A stretch of 64,000 nt of DNA. Source: Paenibacillus sp. BJ-4. GTDB taxonomy: Bacteria; Bacillota; Bacilli; Paenibacillales; Paenibacillaceae. A program made the position numbers and the translations under genes. The stretch is taken from NCBI RefSeq assembly GCF_020404765.1, contig NZ_JAIVEM010000006.1:372001-436000 (forward strand), given 5' to 3'. A model generated the notes under the pieces. That model had not been told where the DNA came from. It worked only from the letters and a program-made list of their open reading frames with translations, and ran no database searches. Below, in pieces: positions 63,207-64,000 of the stretch (the first letter of the stretch is position 1; the number at the start of each line of letters is the position of its first letter).

Positions 63207-64000
63207 GTGAAGAGGAAGTTAAGTGTGCTGCTTATTTGTTTTATGGTAATGGGTTTACCTTTAACTCCCGCTTTTGCTGCGGACCCTGGTTATTATGATG
63301 AACCATACCGTAATCAGATTCATTTTTCCCCCGAGGCTAACTGGATGAATGACCCGAATGGAATGGTTTATTATAAGGGTGAATATCACTTATTTTATCA
63401 ACACAATCCCTATGGGACGACATGGGGATCGTTGCATTGGGGTCATGCCGTAAGTAAAGATCTTGTTCATTGGAAACATTTTCCGATTGCATTATCTCCT
63501 GATGAAAAAGGGCAAATTTTCTCAGGAAGTGCTGTGATTGATTGGAACAACACAGCAGGATTTGGAAAAGAAGCGATGGTGGCTATCTTTACTCATGCAG
63601 GAGAAAAAGGCCAAGTTCAAAGTATTGCCTACAGCCTAGACAAAGGCAGAACTTGGAAGATGTATAAAGGGAATCCCGTAATGCCAAATCCACCTTTGCC
63701 GGATTGGCGTGATCCAAAAGTATTTTGGCATGAAGACTCCCATCAGTGGGTCATGTTATTAGCTGCAAAGGATAAAATGATGTTTTATACTTCACCCAAT
63801 TTAAAAGAGTGGAATTACGCAAGTGAATTTGGCCAAGATGGCGGGATACAAGCAAATAGCCTTGATAGAACTTCTTATGCCATGACTTCACAAACTGGTG
63901 GATCATTTACTTATGAAGGGGATATTACCCTTAACGAAAAGAATGGCCGGGAGGGAGCAGGTGGTCTAGTTTTTCGCGCTGATAAGAATGCGAAAAACGG
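63207..64000 (+). CDS. Secreted levanase-like GH32 with an internal in-frame deletion (continues past window)
   Basis: GTG 63207 follows AAGGATGTG. A signal peptide (KRKLSVLLICFMVMGLPLTP, cleavage near AFA-AD at residue 24) precedes a GH32 N-terminal part with Asp49 (NWMNDPNG) and Asp169 (DWRDPKVFW). After YASEFGQDGG (residue about 213, base 63843) a normal levanase continues with the acid/base ECPD motif. Here the frame passes directly to SFTYEGDITLNEKNGREGAG and LVFRADKNAKNG, which resemble the C-terminal CBM66-like module of B. subtilis SacC. Roughly 300 residues are therefore missing without loss of frame. The product would be exported and might bind levan but should lack hydrolase activity. 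The gene is open at the window end. Confidence 0.8.
   Translation, partial: MKRKLSVLLICFMVMGLPLTPAFAADPGYYDEPYRNQIHFSPEANWMNDPNGMVYYKGEYHLFYQHNPYGTTWGSLHWGHAVSKDLVHWKHFPIALSPDEKGQIFSGSAVIDWNNTAGFGKEAMVAIFTHAGEKGQVQSIAYSLDKGRTWKMYKGNPVMPNPPLPDWRDPKVFWHEDSHQWVMLLAAKDKMMFYTSPNLKEWNYASEFGQDGGIQANSLDRTSYAMTSQTGGSFTYEGDITLNEKNGREGAGGLVFRADKNAKN

Noticed and set aside
1..64000. CRISPR array, rRNA/tRNA genes, insertion sequences, prophage genes, origin
   Set aside because: No regularly spaced repeats, RNA gene signatures, transposase or phage proteins were seen in either strand.

Overview
The window reads as chromosomal DNA of a low-to-mid GC, Gram-positive, endospore-former-type Firmicute, most likely Paenibacillus of the P. 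polymyxa group. This rests on strong AGGAGG-type ribosome binding sites with frequent GTG/TTG starts, CcpA-type cre and Zur-type boxes, Bacillus-like genes (alsSD, fosB, tcy/ytn sulfur genes, intracellular subtilisin, YhgE/Pip), and plant-polymer sugar loci (galacturonate, levan). The genus is an inference; no rRNA, tRNA, CRISPR array, insertion sequence or prophage was seen.

Layout. 0-4.5 kb: the 3' end of a glutamate racemase gene, an APH-fold kinase, FosB, a MATE exporter and an intracellular subtilisin. 4.6-17.1 kb: the acetoin operon alsS-alsD (minus strand), and around it a galacturonate locus (uxaC, a frameshifted GPH-type transporter, a LacI regulator, uxaB, uxaA), with poxB on the minus strand in the middle. 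Four near-palindromic LacI-type sites lie before uxaC and uxaB. 17.2-21.2 kb: a GNAT enzyme, a TPR receptor overlapped by a 35-codon secreted-peptide gene (a candidate quorum-sensing pair), a membrane protein, a DUF3891 protein and an unannotated 45-aa protein. 21.4-27 kb: glycogen genes glgC-glgD-glgP and a DUF2062 membrane protein. 27-34.6 kb: a YhgE/Pip protein with two tandem repeat arrays, a 150-bp imperfect palindrome, an aldo/keto reductase, a DMT exporter, a COG0523 metallochaperone GTPase behind a Zur box, and a LysR regulator. 34.7-38.9 kb: an ABM-domain protein, a DrrAB-type exporter and a two-component system. 39.1-49 kb: a YetF-like protein, then a sulfur-scavenging cluster like the B. 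subtilis ytmI/tcy/ytn operon (glutaredoxin-like protein, two flavin monooxygenases, flavin reductase, LysR, cystine-type ABC importer, M20 amidohydrolase). 49.3-54.1 kb: MarR plus an Fe-S protein flanked by matching palindromes, a secreted metalloprotease gene with an in-frame stop, and a kinase/methyltransferase pair. 54.5-64 kb: a levan/sucrose locus (fructokinase, LacI, LplABC-like importer, intracellular GH32) ending in two rearranged genes.

How it fits together. UxaC, UxaB and UxaA take galacturonate to 2-keto-3-deoxygluconate, probably under the LacI regulator at 10.9-11.9 kb. AlsS/AlsD and PoxB handle surplus pyruvate. The sulfur cluster would import S-substituted cysteines and release their sulfur by flavin-dependent oxygenation. 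The fructan locus imports oligosaccharides, hydrolyses them in the cytoplasm and phosphorylates fructose.

The most notable features are the receptor/peptide pair at 17.86-18.78 kb and four damaged genes: the hexuronate transporter (one-base deletion), the metalloprotease (stop after the signal peptide), a LacI head fused out of frame to a PRD tail, and a levanase whose acid/base half is removed in frame so that its N-terminal blades run directly into a CBM66-like tail.
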